This document shows, piece after piece, positions 6,297 to 13,080 of a stretch of 16,413 bases of DNA. The DNA lies in contig CALKHY010000164.1 of NCBI GenBank assembly GCA_937988795.1, positions 1 through 16,413 of the forward strand, read 5' to 3'. Source of the DNA: an uncultured Candidatus Saccharibacteria bacterium. Its GTDB lineage: Bacteria; Patescibacteriota; Saccharimonadia; Saccharimonadales; UBA4665. A model generated the notes under the pieces. It was not told where the DNA came from, made no database searches, and saw nothing but the letters and a program-made list of their open reading frames with translations. The stretch's first letter is position 1, and every line of letters starts with the position of its first letter. A program made the position numbers and the translations under genes.

Positions 6297-6773
6297 TTAT
6301 CTTAATAGTTTTTCGAGGGCGGTGAGGGGGAGGCCGGGAGCAAGGGCGATCCCGGGTGGGGAGAGGTGACTCCAGATGATTTGTTGGTTGGTGTCGATTA
6401 TGAACGCGGCGCGGGCGGATTCGCCGTCCGTGACCGGCACACCGTAAGCGCTGGCAACCTTGCCCCGCGGATGATAATCAGACAGCAGCGGAAAATGCAT
6501 ATTAAAGTGGTTGGAAAACGCAATATGGCTCCAAATGGCGTCCTGCGAAACGCCCAGCACCTGCGCGCCAAGGCGGTGAAATTCCGGCAGTGCCTCGTTA
6601 AACACCACGAGCTGGCGAATGCACACCGAGTGAAAATCCGCTGTATAAAACAAAAGCACCACCACGGAATCCGCGTAATCAGAGAGTGAGGCGTAGCTGT
6701 CCGGTCCGTCGCGCAGGCTAAAATTGGGCGCCTGACTCCCCGCGGGTAATAATGTTCTTGGCTTTAGTGACAT
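6297..6773 (-). CDS. AhpC/TSA-family peroxiredoxin with altered active-site motif
   Basis: The 158-residue protein has the thioredoxin-fold layout of 1-Cys/Bcp-like peroxiredoxins: SQAPNFSLRD (13-22), VVLLFYTADFHSVC (38-51) with Cys51 as the peroxidatic cysteine, GVSQD, HFPLLSD, and ARAAFIIDTNQQIIW carrying the conserved Arg. It should reduce peroxides in the cytoplasm. The normally near-invariant PxxxTxxC motif reads TADFHSVC: Pro is replaced by Thr44 and the Thr that polarises the thiol by His48. Cys51 is the only cysteine, so an outside reductant is needed. The start overlaps the DsbA-like gene by 56 bp in another frame, and conserved residues lie in the overlap, so the overlap is real and the two are probably translated together. 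Confidence 0.82.
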   Translation of the reverse strand: MSLKPRTLLPAGSQAPNFSLRDGPDSYASLSDYADSVVVLLFYTADFHSVCIRQLVVFNEALPEFHRLGAQVLGVSQDAIWSHIAFSNHFNMHFPLLSDYHPRGKVASAYGVPVTDGESARAAFIIDTNQQIIWSHLSPPGIALAPGLPLTALEKLLR

Positions 6774-7314
6774 TGCGTGTCCTCGATTTTGCCGCTTCCT
6801 CGATCGCCGCTTTCAGCGCATCATACTCATCCGACCCGTCGTACCGTTCGCTATTGATGTAGAAGGTTGGTGTGCCATTGACACCGCTCCTCAAGCCGCT
6901 CACAAAATCTTCGCGCACATTGGCCGCCGACGCATCAGACGTAAGGTCAACGATAAACTGTTCAACATCTAGCCCCAGTACCTGCGCGTATGCGATCAAG
7001 CTTTCCGGCTCCAGGCTATCCTGATGCTCAAATAAGAGATCGTGCATTTCCCAAAAAGCACCCTGCGCGGCAGCGGCTTCGGCGGCAAGCGCGGCGGCCA
7101 GGGCGTTGGGGCGAATCTGGGTGAGCGGGAAGTGGCGGTACACGAGGCGGAACATCGGCATATCGGTACTCAGTCGCTGCAGCGCGTAATGCGCCTGGCC
7201 CGAATAGGCGCATTCAAAATCTCCGTATTCCACGATGGTCACCGGCGCATCTTTTGGTCCGCGAATGTGGTCGCGGCTGTCTACTGGGGCAACGAGCCTG
7301 GCAACTGTTTTCAT
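6718..7314 (-). CDS. DsbA-like thiol oxidoreductase with single active-site cysteine (CAYS)
   Basis: The 198-residue protein belongs to the DsbA/thioredoxin_4 group: VTIVEYGDFECAYSGQ (25-40), a long helical insertion, and the cis-proline loop GVNGTPTFYIN (Pro149). The usual CPYC is replaced by Cys35-Ala-Tyr-Ser38, and no other cysteine exists in the protein. It cannot make the normal active-site disulfide; monothiol chemistry such as isomerisation, glutathionylation or reduction of the neighbouring peroxiredoxin is possible. No signal peptide is seen, suggesting a cytoplasmic location. AAGGAGA sits just before the ATG at 7314, which is preferred over a GTG at 7341 that would put this ribosome site inside the coding region. 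Confidence 0.85.
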   Translation of the reverse strand: MKTVARLVAPVDSRDHIRGPKDAPVTIVEYGDFECAYSGQAHYALQRLSTDMPMFRLVYRHFPLTQIRPNALAAALAAEAAAAQGAFWEMHDLLFEHQDSLEPESLIAYAQVLGLDVEQFIVDLTSDASAANVREDFVSGLRSGVNGTPTFYINSERYDGSDEYDALKAAIEEAAKSRTRNVTKAKNIITRGESGAQF

Positions 7315-7461
7315 AAGCTCTCCTTGGATTAGTATCTTCACTAAACACCCTAAGGGAAATTAATGAAGTAAAATTCGTTACCCTGCCACTGGTGTGTCGG
7401 GATTCTTACAGCCGCGGTTTCTGCTTTTGCTTTAGAGTAGCCATTCAGAGGAGGAACGCCT

Positions 7462-8076
7462 ATGGCCGCCACCAAACCCGACCCCAAACAGGAGCACATA
7501 CCGATGCAGGTCGTCAAAACCGAAAACGACCTGTGGTGGCTTCATCTCCTGCAGGGCGTGGCGGCCATTTTCTTTGGCATTGTCGCCATTTTCTGGCCCG
7601 GTCTGACGCTGGTGACGCTGGTATACATCTTCAGTGCGTTTGTCCTGGCATGGGGAATCGTGGAAGTGATCCACGGCTTCCTCAGCATCCGCCGGCGGGA
7701 CACCTGGTGGCTCACGCTGCTTTTCGGACTGATCGGCCTGGGCGTAGGCATTTATCTGGTGCGGCATCCGCAGGTGTCATTTACAGCGCTGGTGGTGATT
7801 ATCGGACTGGTGCTGATCGGCAGAGGACTACTTGATCTGATCGGTGCGATCCTCGATAGACATAATGTTTCGCGGCGGACGCTCACGCTCATTATCGGCG
7901 CCGCGGCGTTAATTGCTGGCATTATCCTGCTATTCCAGCCGGAAGCCGGGGGCGTTGCCTTTGTCTGGATTCTCGGCCTGTACGCACTGGTTTTTGGCGC
8001 GCTCACCACAGCTCTGGCCATCGAAGCGCGCGATTTTGCGAACAATCACCATCCGGACTCGGAACGGAGGAAATGA
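7462..8076 (+). CDS. HdeD-like DUF308 membrane protein
   Basis: The 204-residue protein has six hydrophobic helices (about 27-45, 47-70, 83-99, 107-129, 141-158, 164-185) in a repeated two-helix pattern with Gly-rich turns, plus WWLHLLQGVAAIFFGIVAIF and ALVVIIGLVLIGRGLLDLIG segments. This is the pattern of DUF308 proteins, whose E. coli member HdeD is linked to acid resistance at high cell density; the biochemical role is unknown. AGGAGG stands 7 nt before the ATG, the best conventional ribosome site in the window. It is divergent from the redox pair with a 147-bp gap. Confidence 0.85.
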   Translation: MAATKPDPKQEHIPMQVVKTENDLWWLHLLQGVAAIFFGIVAIFWPGLTLVTLVYIFSAFVLAWGIVEVIHGFLSIRRRDTWWLTLLFGLIGLGVGIYLVRHPQVSFTALVVIIGLVLIGRGLLDLIGAILDRHNVSRRTLTLIIGAAALIAGIILLFQPEAGGVAFVWILGLYALVFGALTTALAIEARDFANNHHPDSERRK

Positions 8077-8255
8077 CAATCGCAACTGCCGAGATTTTCA
8101 TCATAAGCACCCTGGCCGCCAGAGACTGCCTGGCCGGACCGTGCGGAGCTCTAACTAGAAAGGCCGGCACTGGCCTGCGGCCGGGGTGACAAATGAAACA
8201 CAAGCAACCTGTGCATAAATCATCAATTGGGCGCGAAAACACATACATGATGTGC
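8077..8255. other. Gap between the HdeD-like and GAF-like genes
   Basis: No convincing gene is seen. It contains GC-rich inverted repeats built on GGCCG/CGGCC around 8160-8186 without a T-run, so not a clear terminator. A 38-codon frame starts at 8073 (ATGA overlap with the upstream stop, GGAGG only 2 nt before it) but has no recognisable features. Confidence 0.5.
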
Positions 8256-8261
8256 TATACT
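8256..8261 (+). promoter_or_regulatory. Extended -10 box for the leaderless GAF-like gene
   Basis: TGC followed directly by TATACT gives an extended -10 motif. Five bases then lead to the ATG at 8267, so transcription is expected to start at or next to the A of the start codon. There is no ribosome binding site and no matched -35, which extended -10 promoters do not require. Confidence 0.6.
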
Positions 8262-8266
8262 CCTGT

Positions 8267-8848
8267 ATGGTGGGCAATATATTCCTAGAACGACTGTCTG
8301 ATATTCTTAGCGTCGCTAAAAATGACGCGCAGCTTTTTAGACTGATTGTTAACGCACCCTTCCATGACATGGTCAAGGCGACCGAGCTCGACCTTGGCAT
8401 CGTGGTCTTTTTGCAAGTCAACAAGAAAACCGGAACTATCGACCGCATCGCGCTGTCCGATACCGAAGCAGCGGCTGGCGCGGTTAGAATGTCCGAAAAG
8501 CCGTTCCATGAGATTAAAATCCCGATCGGGCACCCCGAAAACGCCATCGCGCGCGCCATCACCACCGGTGCGCCGCAATTTGTCAGCGATTGGAAATACT
8601 TGTTTGTCCCTGCGCTCGATGCCCGCGCCGCGCGTTTTAACCAAGCCGGCGCGGGTATTGAATTTAGCACCGTTGTCCCGCTTAAATCGCGCGATGGTGG
8701 TGCGCTGATTTTCAGCTACTTCCAAATCAATACCAACATCCGCCAGCCGCATCACATGTTCATGCAGGCGTACGCCGAGATTGTCGACAGCGCACTAGCG
8801 CGGTCGTGGCGCTACGAGCGAGCTAATAATCTGACTTCTCGTTCATAA
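8267..8848 (+). CDS. GAF-like sensory domain protein
   Basis: The 193-residue soluble protein has the alternation of a GAF-type sensor: an N-terminal helix (FLERLSDILSVAKND), a strand LDLGIVVFLQVNKKTGTIDRIALSD (41-65), PFHEIKIPIGHPENAIARAITTG (79-101) and SDWKYLFVPALDARAARFNQAGAGIEFSTVVPLKSRDGGALIFSYF (about 107-152) with the PL...GGALIF core strands. GAF domains sense small ligands or redox state. No kinase or output domain is attached, so it may work with the histidine kinase at 10147. The leaderless ATG at 8267 is preferred over GTG at 8252, which lies upstream of the -10 box. The stop lies 37 bp inside the convergent 425-residue gene. Assignment rests on pattern, not on a diagnostic residue. 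Confidence 0.6.
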   Translation: MVGNIFLERLSDILSVAKNDAQLFRLIVNAPFHDMVKATELDLGIVVFLQVNKKTGTIDRIALSDTEAAAGAVRMSEKPFHEIKIPIGHPENAIARAITTGAPQFVSDWKYLFVPALDARAARFNQAGAGIEFSTVVPLKSRDGGALIFSYFQINTNIRQPHHMFMQAYAEIVDSALARSWRYERANNLTSRS

Positions 8849-10089
8849 GGACCGCGCCTGGCTAATCTAACCAAGGCAGGCAATACGCTCACCGAACCAA
8901 AACGTCCATTGCCGCCTTGTAGCACCGGATATAGCAGACCTTTATAACCGACAAACACCGTGGGTCCTTTCCAGACCATGTCAGGTACCAGATACCTGCC
9001 GCCACGAACTGCGCGGGCATGGTCGACAATCACAATAATTCCGTCCCGACCCTGGCCAAAACGCCGCCGCATAATCAACTCCTTACGCATATTGTCCAGC
9101 TTGTTGTCGCGGTCGGCGGCCGTGCCGTGGTACCAGGAGAAGATAGCAGCCGCGGCATGAAATGGCCCCAACTCTCCCGTAACTTTCCGGACACTGTCCC
9201 GATCCGTCAGGTCGGCCATACGGAATACGAGCTGCTCGGGCGGCACATCGACACGCAGTAGCCTGGCATGCAGCCTGTCGAGGCTGCCTTGCAAGTGCTC
9301 CTCTGGGGCGCGGCAGGCCCGGCTCCATGCCAGATTGTCCGGATCCATAGGATTAATGCGATCCAGTCCGACAATGCGCCGGATGGTATTCGGCTCATCA
9401 ACAATTTCATTAAAAAGATCACTCTTAAATTCCGATATTGCCAGATCGCCAAGCGCGTCTGTGACGCGCACCCAATCGTACGCAAACTCACTGCGCCGAT
9501 TACTTAACAGGACAAGTTTGTCCGGCGTCATGTCGCCGGAACCGCAATTTGCCCATACCGGTTCATCGCCGATGAGATGCGATAGCACCCGGTTTAAAAA
9601 CCGCACCACAACCGTCCGCTGGGGGATGGTGGTGCCAAGCCCTCGCTCGATCACATTTCGGACATATCGCTCGCAATAGTCAGGACTCTTTTTGATAAAC
9701 GCATAGCACCGTCCCCACATTTTCATATCCGCATATCGATACGACGGATACTGCTTAAACGGCCAGTCTCCGTTGGCCTGGGCGGCAAAGATGGTGTCCT
9801 GTTCGGCACTGAGCAGCCGCCGCTGCATTTCGGAGGCGGTTGCGTCGGGATTGCTGGCATGAAACTGGTCCAGGAGCTGCGTAAACTGCGGATCGTACAA
9901 ACGGCTCCTTAAAAGCGACGATGCCCAGGCCGCGCTGAGCGGCCGGCTAGGATCGCGCACCATCTGATTGAGGCCGTGCGCAAAGTCTGGCAGCCAGGGC
10001 CGATCCACTCCTTCCGCATGCGGCACCAGTGGCCGGATGTCAAGCTTTTCTGAGAGTACCATAAGCAGTATGGTGTCAAACAGCGCCAA
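8812..10089 (-). CDS. Unrecognised 425-residue protein with possible methyltransferase-like Rossmann domain
   Basis: I do not recognise the family. The N-terminal ~170 residues are mostly helical with many Trp/Tyr/Arg. From about 175 on, the order VWANCGSGDMTP (178-189), RRIVGLDRINP (237-247), QLVFRMADLTD (286-296), AAAAIFSWYHG (312-322) and DGIIVIVDHA (349-358) resembles the strands of an S-adenosylmethionine-type Rossmann fold: a glycine-containing first loop, acidic residues after strands two and three, and a D-hydrophobic strand five. It lacks the usual GxGxG. The longest frame starts with TTG at 10089 after an in-frame stop; an ATG at 10062 is an alternative, and neither has a ribosome site. 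It overlaps the GAF-like gene tail to tail by 37 bp and is divergent from the histidine kinase. Confidence 0.65.
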   Translation of the reverse strand: MALFDTILLMVLSEKLDIRPLVPHAEGVDRPWLPDFAHGLNQMVRDPSRPLSAAWASSLLRSRLYDPQFTQLLDQFHASNPDATASEMQRRLLSAEQDTIFAAQANGDWPFKQYPSYRYADMKMWGRCYAFIKKSPDYCERYVRNVIERGLGTTIPQRTVVVRFLNRVLSHLIGDEPVWANCGSGDMTPDKLVLLSNRRSEFAYDWVRVTDALGDLAISEFKSDLFNEIVDEPNTIRRIVGLDRINPMDPDNLAWSRACRAPEEHLQGSLDRLHARLLRVDVPPEQLVFRMADLTDRDSVRKVTGELGPFHAAAAIFSWYHGTAADRDNKLDNMRKELIMRRRFGQGRDGIIVIVDHARAVRGGRYLVPDMVWKGPTVFVGYKGLLYPVLQGGNGRFGSVSVLPALVRLARRGPYEREVRLLARS

Positions 10090-10146
10090 AAGGACATGTA
10101 AAAAATATTACGGCCGGCTCTCGGGCTTTGTGTTTGACTGTGCACG

Positions 10147-11163
10147 ATGTTGGAGTCACCCGACCGGCTGAGGCGGCAGATCGATAAAGAAGTGAAGCGC
10201 CGCACCGGCAAACTGCTAACACAAGCCCAAAAATCACTGCTGGTCCCGCCGGCAGTTATTTTTGTGGCCGTGCTCGCAGCTACATTGTTTGGCTGGCAGG
10301 CGGCTAATGTGCCACTTGGCGAAATCCTGCTATTAGGCACATTTACCGCGGCACTTATCGCCTACATCGTACTCCTGCTCATCCGGGCGCGTGGTCGTGA
10401 AATGTACCTGCAAAAAGAGCGGGCCATCAAAATCGCACAGGATGAGCTGTTGTCGCTCGCCTCACACCAGCTCCGCACGCCCGCTACCGGCGTCAAACAG
10501 TACGTCGGCATGGTGCTGCAAGGATTTGCCGGCGAAGTGCCAGAAGCGCAGCGCGCGCTGCTCGAAAAGGCCTATGCCAGCAACGATCGCCAGCTCAGAA
10601 TCATCAACGAAATCTTGCACATGGCCAAGATCGGCACCGGCCGCATTGTGCTGGCCAAAAAACCGATCAACCTGAACGAACTGGTGACTGATGTAGTCAA
10701 CGAACAGCGGGGCGACATCGAAGCCTCAAACCACGCCGCTAAAATGGAAATGCCCAAAAAGCCGGTCACGCTGTCCGCCGACATTCACATGTTGCGCATG
10801 GCCATCGAAAACCTGCTCAGTAATGCCATCAAATACACACCGCGCGGCGGAACAATCACCGTACGCCTGTACAAAGAAGATGACAACGCCAACATTGAGA
10901 TAGAAGATACGGGTATCGGCATCAAACCGGAAGACATCGGCAAAATCTTCCGCCAGTTCGTCCGGCTAGAAAACGAAACCAGCCAGCAGGTGAGCGGCAC
11001 TGGCATCGGCCTGTACCTGACAAAAAACCTGGTCGAGCTGCATGGCGGGTCTGTCAGTGTCAAATCGCAGCCGGGCCTGGGGTCAACATTCACCATCAGC
11101 CTGCCGATGCATGATCCGAAAGAGAAAGGTATGAAAAATCTTACTGCCAGCAAGGGAACATAA
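10147..11163 (+). CDS. Membrane sensor histidine kinase
   Basis: The 338-residue kinase has a short cytoplasmic N-terminus, two transmembrane helices (about 30-50 and 57-80) with only a few residues outside, then HisKA with the phospho-acceptor His107 in LASHQLRTPATG. The HATPase domain shows the N box ENLLSNAIKYTP, G1 DTGIGIKPEDIGKIF, and G2 GTGIGLYLTKNLVELHGG. It should autophosphorylate at His107 and pass phosphate to the receiver 19 nt downstream. It has no sensor domain of its own, so signals may come through the membrane segment or the nearby GAF-like protein. No clear ribosome site is seen before the ATG. Confidence 0.93.
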   Translation: MLESPDRLRRQIDKEVKRRTGKLLTQAQKSLLVPPAVIFVAVLAATLFGWQAANVPLGEILLLGTFTAALIAYIVLLLIRARGREMYLQKERAIKIAQDELLSLASHQLRTPATGVKQYVGMVLQGFAGEVPEAQRALLEKAYASNDRQLRIINEILHMAKIGTGRIVLAKKPINLNELVTDVVNEQRGDIEASNHAAKMEMPKKPVTLSADIHMLRMAIENLLSNAIKYTPRGGTITVRLYKEDDNANIEIEDTGIGIKPEDIGKIFRQFVRLENETSQQVSGTGIGLYLTKNLVELHGGSVSVKSQPGLGSTFTISLPMHDPKEKGMKNLTASKGT

Positions 11164-11182
11164 ACTATAAGCTTGAACCAGC

Positions 11183-11584
11183 ATGAATAAGCAGCAAAAA
11201 GGCAAGAAACCGACAATCCTGATTGTCGAAGACGAACAAGCACTCAATGAAGCCTACCAGACGATTTTGCGCAAGGCCGGATATACTGTGCAGGTAGCAT
11301 TCGACGGGCAGGAAGCGCTGGAAGTTGCTCAGATGGAGGAACCTGCGATTATTCTGCTCGATTTGCGTATGCCGCGCATGGACGGCATCGAATTCCTACG
11401 CAACTACAATCTGCGGCAGGAGCATCCGAACGTCAAAGTGATCGTATTCAGCAACTACGATATGCAAAAAGAGATCGACGAAGCCTATGACCTCGGCGCT
11501 GACCGCTACTTCATGAAAGCTCTGGCCTCACCAAAAGAACTCCTCCAGGTAGTAGAAAATACCCTCGCCGGCCAATCGCAATAA
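11183..11584 (+). CDS. Single-domain response regulator (CheY-like receiver)
   Basis: All 133 residues form one receiver domain: acidic pocket Glu16-Asp17 (IVEDE), phosphorylated Asp60 (ILLDLRMPRMDG), Ser90 (VIVFS) in the switch position and Lys112 (YFMKA). There is no DNA-binding or enzymatic output domain, so the phospho-signal must act by protein contact. It follows the histidine kinase by 19 nt and is almost surely its partner. TATAAG at about 11166-11171 could be an internal promoter but is weak. No Shine-Dalgarno is seen. The MITE-like element begins 18 bp after its stop. Confidence 0.92.
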   Translation: MNKQQKGKKPTILIVEDEQALNEAYQTILRKAGYTVQVAFDGQEALEVAQMEEPAIILLDLRMPRMDGIEFLRNYNLRQEHPNVKVIVFSNYDMQKEIDEAYDLGADRYFMKALASPKELLQVVENTLAGQSQ

Positions 11585-11602
11585 TGTGACAACGCAATCC
11601 CG

Positions 11603-12007
11603 TCATTCCGGGCTTGACCCGGAATCCAGCCAATCAAAGAAGATTCCTTTTTCTCTTTTGTTTTTTTCGGTCGGCCCTACGGGCCGCCACGAGCTACTTT
11701 TGATCCAAAAGTAGCCAAAAGACTGGGGGTAACTGTCGGCAGGCTCGACTGGCTTCCGAAAGATTGTCCGGCGCAAAAACAACGACCTCCTTCGGAGGAT
11801 CGGCCCAAAATGACCTCTCCAAAGGAAGATTTTGGGCAGAGTTTTTGCTTGATTCCGGACAATCTTCCTCCAGCCAATCGGGCTGCCGCCAAATACCCTT
11901 GAGACCCCCATCCCAGCGGATGCTGCTTCGCAGCGATATTTTACTAGATTCCCACCTGCATGAGAATAACGCCTCATGGGCTGGATTCCGGGTCAAGCCC
12001 GGAATGA
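11603..12007. mobile_element. MITE-like element with 29-bp terminal inverted repeats and nested internal palindromes
   Basis: The ends 11603-11631 and 11979-12007 are exact 29-bp inverted repeats beginning TCATTCCGGGCTTGACCC; each end is itself a hairpin (ATTCCGGG/CCCGGAAT, loop CTTGA). Inside, about 11728-11905 is a long imperfect palindrome in which AAGATTGTCCGG (near 11759-11771) meets CCGGACAATCTT (near 11857-11869) and GCCCAAAAT meets ATTTTGGGC. Smaller hairpins are CGGCCC-TAC-GGGCCG, GCTACTTTTG-ATC-CAAAAGTAGC (11693-11715) and CCTCC-TTC-GGAGG. There is no transposase. The terminal sequence resembles short dispersed repeats found between genes in many unrelated bacteria. No target duplication is evident. 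Confidence 0.75.
11693..11715. repeat. Perfect 10-bp stem hairpin inside the MITE-like element
   Basis: GCTACTTTTG and CAAAAGTAGC pair exactly around an ATC loop and are followed by CAAAAG. Similar CTTTTG/CAAAAG hairpins are familiar from intergenic repeats of other bacteria. It is not followed by a T-run, so I do not call it a terminator. Confidence 0.8.
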
Positions 12008-12057
12008 TGGCGATTGGGAGCCAGGTTGTAGGGAGTCAATCAAAACAGAGGCGGAGA

Positions 12058-12087
12058 TTGACAAAATGGTTATGTTTATGGTATAAT
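12058..12087 (+). promoter_or_regulatory. Perfect-consensus promoter pointing antisense into the Crp/Fnr gene
   Basis: TTGACA (12058-12063), an 18-bp spacer and TATAAT (12082-12087) preceded by TGG (an extended -10) make the strongest promoter in the window. Transcription would start near 12093-12095 and enter the 3' end of the minus-strand Crp/Fnr gene within about 15 bases. No plus-strand gene follows, so an antisense or small RNA is the likely product. Confidence 0.72.
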
Positions 12088-12106
12088 AAAAAGATAGGGT
12101 TATCTC

Positions 12107-12772
12107 TTATCGGATTATGACATCCTGGAAGCTGTCCTCGCCGAGCAACCGCTCCAACTTTTGCTTATTCACCACGTAGCTGTGCAGGTTATAATCCACC
12201 ACCTTCTGCCGCTTGAGCTTACTCAGCTCGGTCGTCGTGGTTTCGCGGGTCAGGCCAACCAGACTGGCAATAATGCTATGCGTCAGCCCCAACTCAATCA
12301 CATAATTGCCCGACTTGGTCGGCCGTCCGTAGCGGAAGAGCAGGTAATAGAGTGTAAACATGATTTTCTCGCGCGCCCGCGACTGCTCGAGCGCGGTCAC
12401 ACGCATCATAAGTCCGGTATAGTTAGTCACAAAATAGTCGAGCGTGGAGCGAAGTAACTCCGGCTTGGCCACCAGCACCTTGTACAATTCCTCGCGCGGC
12501 AAAGTCAGCACCTCGCAGTCAGTCAGCGCTTCGAAGTAATACAGCGTCGTCGACGATTTGCCAAAAATCCACGACGACGGAAATATGTCGTTCTTGGCGT
12601 GGAAGGCAGCAATCTGCTCTTCGCCGGCGTTGTTGATTGTATAAAGCTTAACCACTCCGCTTTTCAAGACATAGGCCATCCGGGGCGCTTCCCCTTGGTA
12701 CAACAGGATCGAGCGCTTCTTAAACGAACGAACCGTAGCCTTGGAGCGGATCTCGTTAAGTATGTCACCCAT
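12107..12772 (-). CDS. Crp/Fnr-family transcriptional regulator
   Basis: The 221-residue protein has an N-terminal cyclic-nucleotide-binding-type beta roll (about 12-115), a long dimer helix (about 108-137) and a winged helix-turn-helix (about 145-215) with the Crp signature LTHSIIASLVGLTRETTTTELSKL. The phosphate-binding cassette that contacts cAMP (GE...R-S/T-A) is replaced by FGKSSTTLYYFEAL, so cAMP is unlikely to be its ligand. There is no Fnr-type N-terminal cysteine cluster; the single Cys86 is inside the beta roll. An extended -10 lies 30 bp upstream. Its 3' end faces a strong antisense promoter. Confidence 0.93.
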   Translation of the reverse strand: MGDILNEIRSKATVRSFKKRSILLYQGEAPRMAYVLKSGVVKLYTINNAGEEQIAAFHAKNDIFPSSWIFGKSSTTLYYFEALTDCEVLTLPREELYKVLVAKPELLRSTLDYFVTNYTGLMMRVTALEQSRAREKIMFTLYYLLFRYGRPTKSGNYVIELGLTHSIIASLVGLTRETTTTELSKLKRQKVVDYNLHSYVVNKQKLERLLGEDSFQDVIIR

Positions 12773-12802
12773 AAAACTACCTAACGTTATGATCCATTAG
12801 TC

Positions 12803-12811
12803 ATTGTAGCA
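12803..12811 (-). promoter_or_regulatory. Extended -10 promoter of the Crp/Fnr gene
   Basis: On the minus strand TGC-TACAAT gives an extended -10; the transcript would begin near 12796 and carry a ~24-nt leader with a weak TTAGGTAG ribosome site. No good -35 is seen at 16-18 bp. Confidence 0.4.
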
Positions 12812-12948
12812 GGCGAGCCGGCAGTGACATGTACGAATTATTACAGCCCGACCGCGGATTTACTCACTGTCCAGGGCCGATGGCTCCGCGTAAGTTGATA
12901 AATATGAACGCGGTTCAAAAGTAATAAATACGTAAGAAGGAGTACGTA

Positions 12949-13062
12949 ATGTCAAGATCGCGGCGCCCGGAAAAAACACAAAGAAAGCCAATGCGCACCA
13001 AGCCCTATGTCAGGCGCAGGCTGCATCCCAACCAGTTACTGCAGTCAGCAGCCGAAGAGTAA
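12949..13062 (+). CDS. 37-residue basic mini-protein, function unknown
   Basis: The frame from the ATG at 12949 to TAA encodes a very basic peptide beginning MSRSRRPEKTQRKPMRTKPY, with about 12 Arg/Lys in 37 residues and an acidic AAEE end. AAGGAG lies 8 nt before the ATG, one of the best ribosome sites in the window, and the frame exactly fills the space between the Crp/Fnr and Kef-type genes. Composition suggests nucleic-acid or ribosome binding. I do not recognise the family. Confidence 0.62.
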   Translation: MSRSRRPEKTQRKPMRTKPYVRRRLHPNQLLQSAAEE

Positions 13063-13080
13063 AGAACAGGAGCGATAAAA

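Larger units (their letters stand above)
11585..12106. other. 522-bp gene-free stretch between the receiver and Crp/Fnr genes
   Basis: This convergent intergenic space is filled mainly by the MITE-like element at 11603-12007 and then by a very strong plus-strand promoter at 12058-12087. Open frames of up to ~120 codons exist here on both strands, but they follow the palindromes, lack ribosome sites and resemble no family. Confidence 0.8.

Noticed and set aside
6718..6773. DsbA-like and peroxiredoxin genes as one frameshifted fusion
   Set aside because: Both have intact ends, and the peroxiredoxin N-terminus with its conserved residues lies in its own frame within the overlap, so two overlapping genes explain the sequence better.
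8073..8189. 38-codon frame overlapping the end of the HdeD-like gene
   Set aside because: GGAGG is only 2 nt from the ATG and the product is featureless; it crosses a GC-rich inverted repeat.
8155..8755. Minus-strand frames of 171 and 156 codons opposite the GAF-like gene
   Set aside because: No promoter, ribosome site or domain; the plus strand has an extended -10 and a GAF-like pattern.
11603..12120. Several 70-124 codon frames on both strands of the MITE-like element
   Set aside because: They are by-products of palindromic sequence, without ribosome sites or family resemblance.
12161..12457. Plus-strand frame downstream of the perfect promoter as its protein product
   Set aside because: It is the mirror of the Crp/Fnr gene and has no ribosome site; the promoter more likely makes a non-coding antisense RNA.
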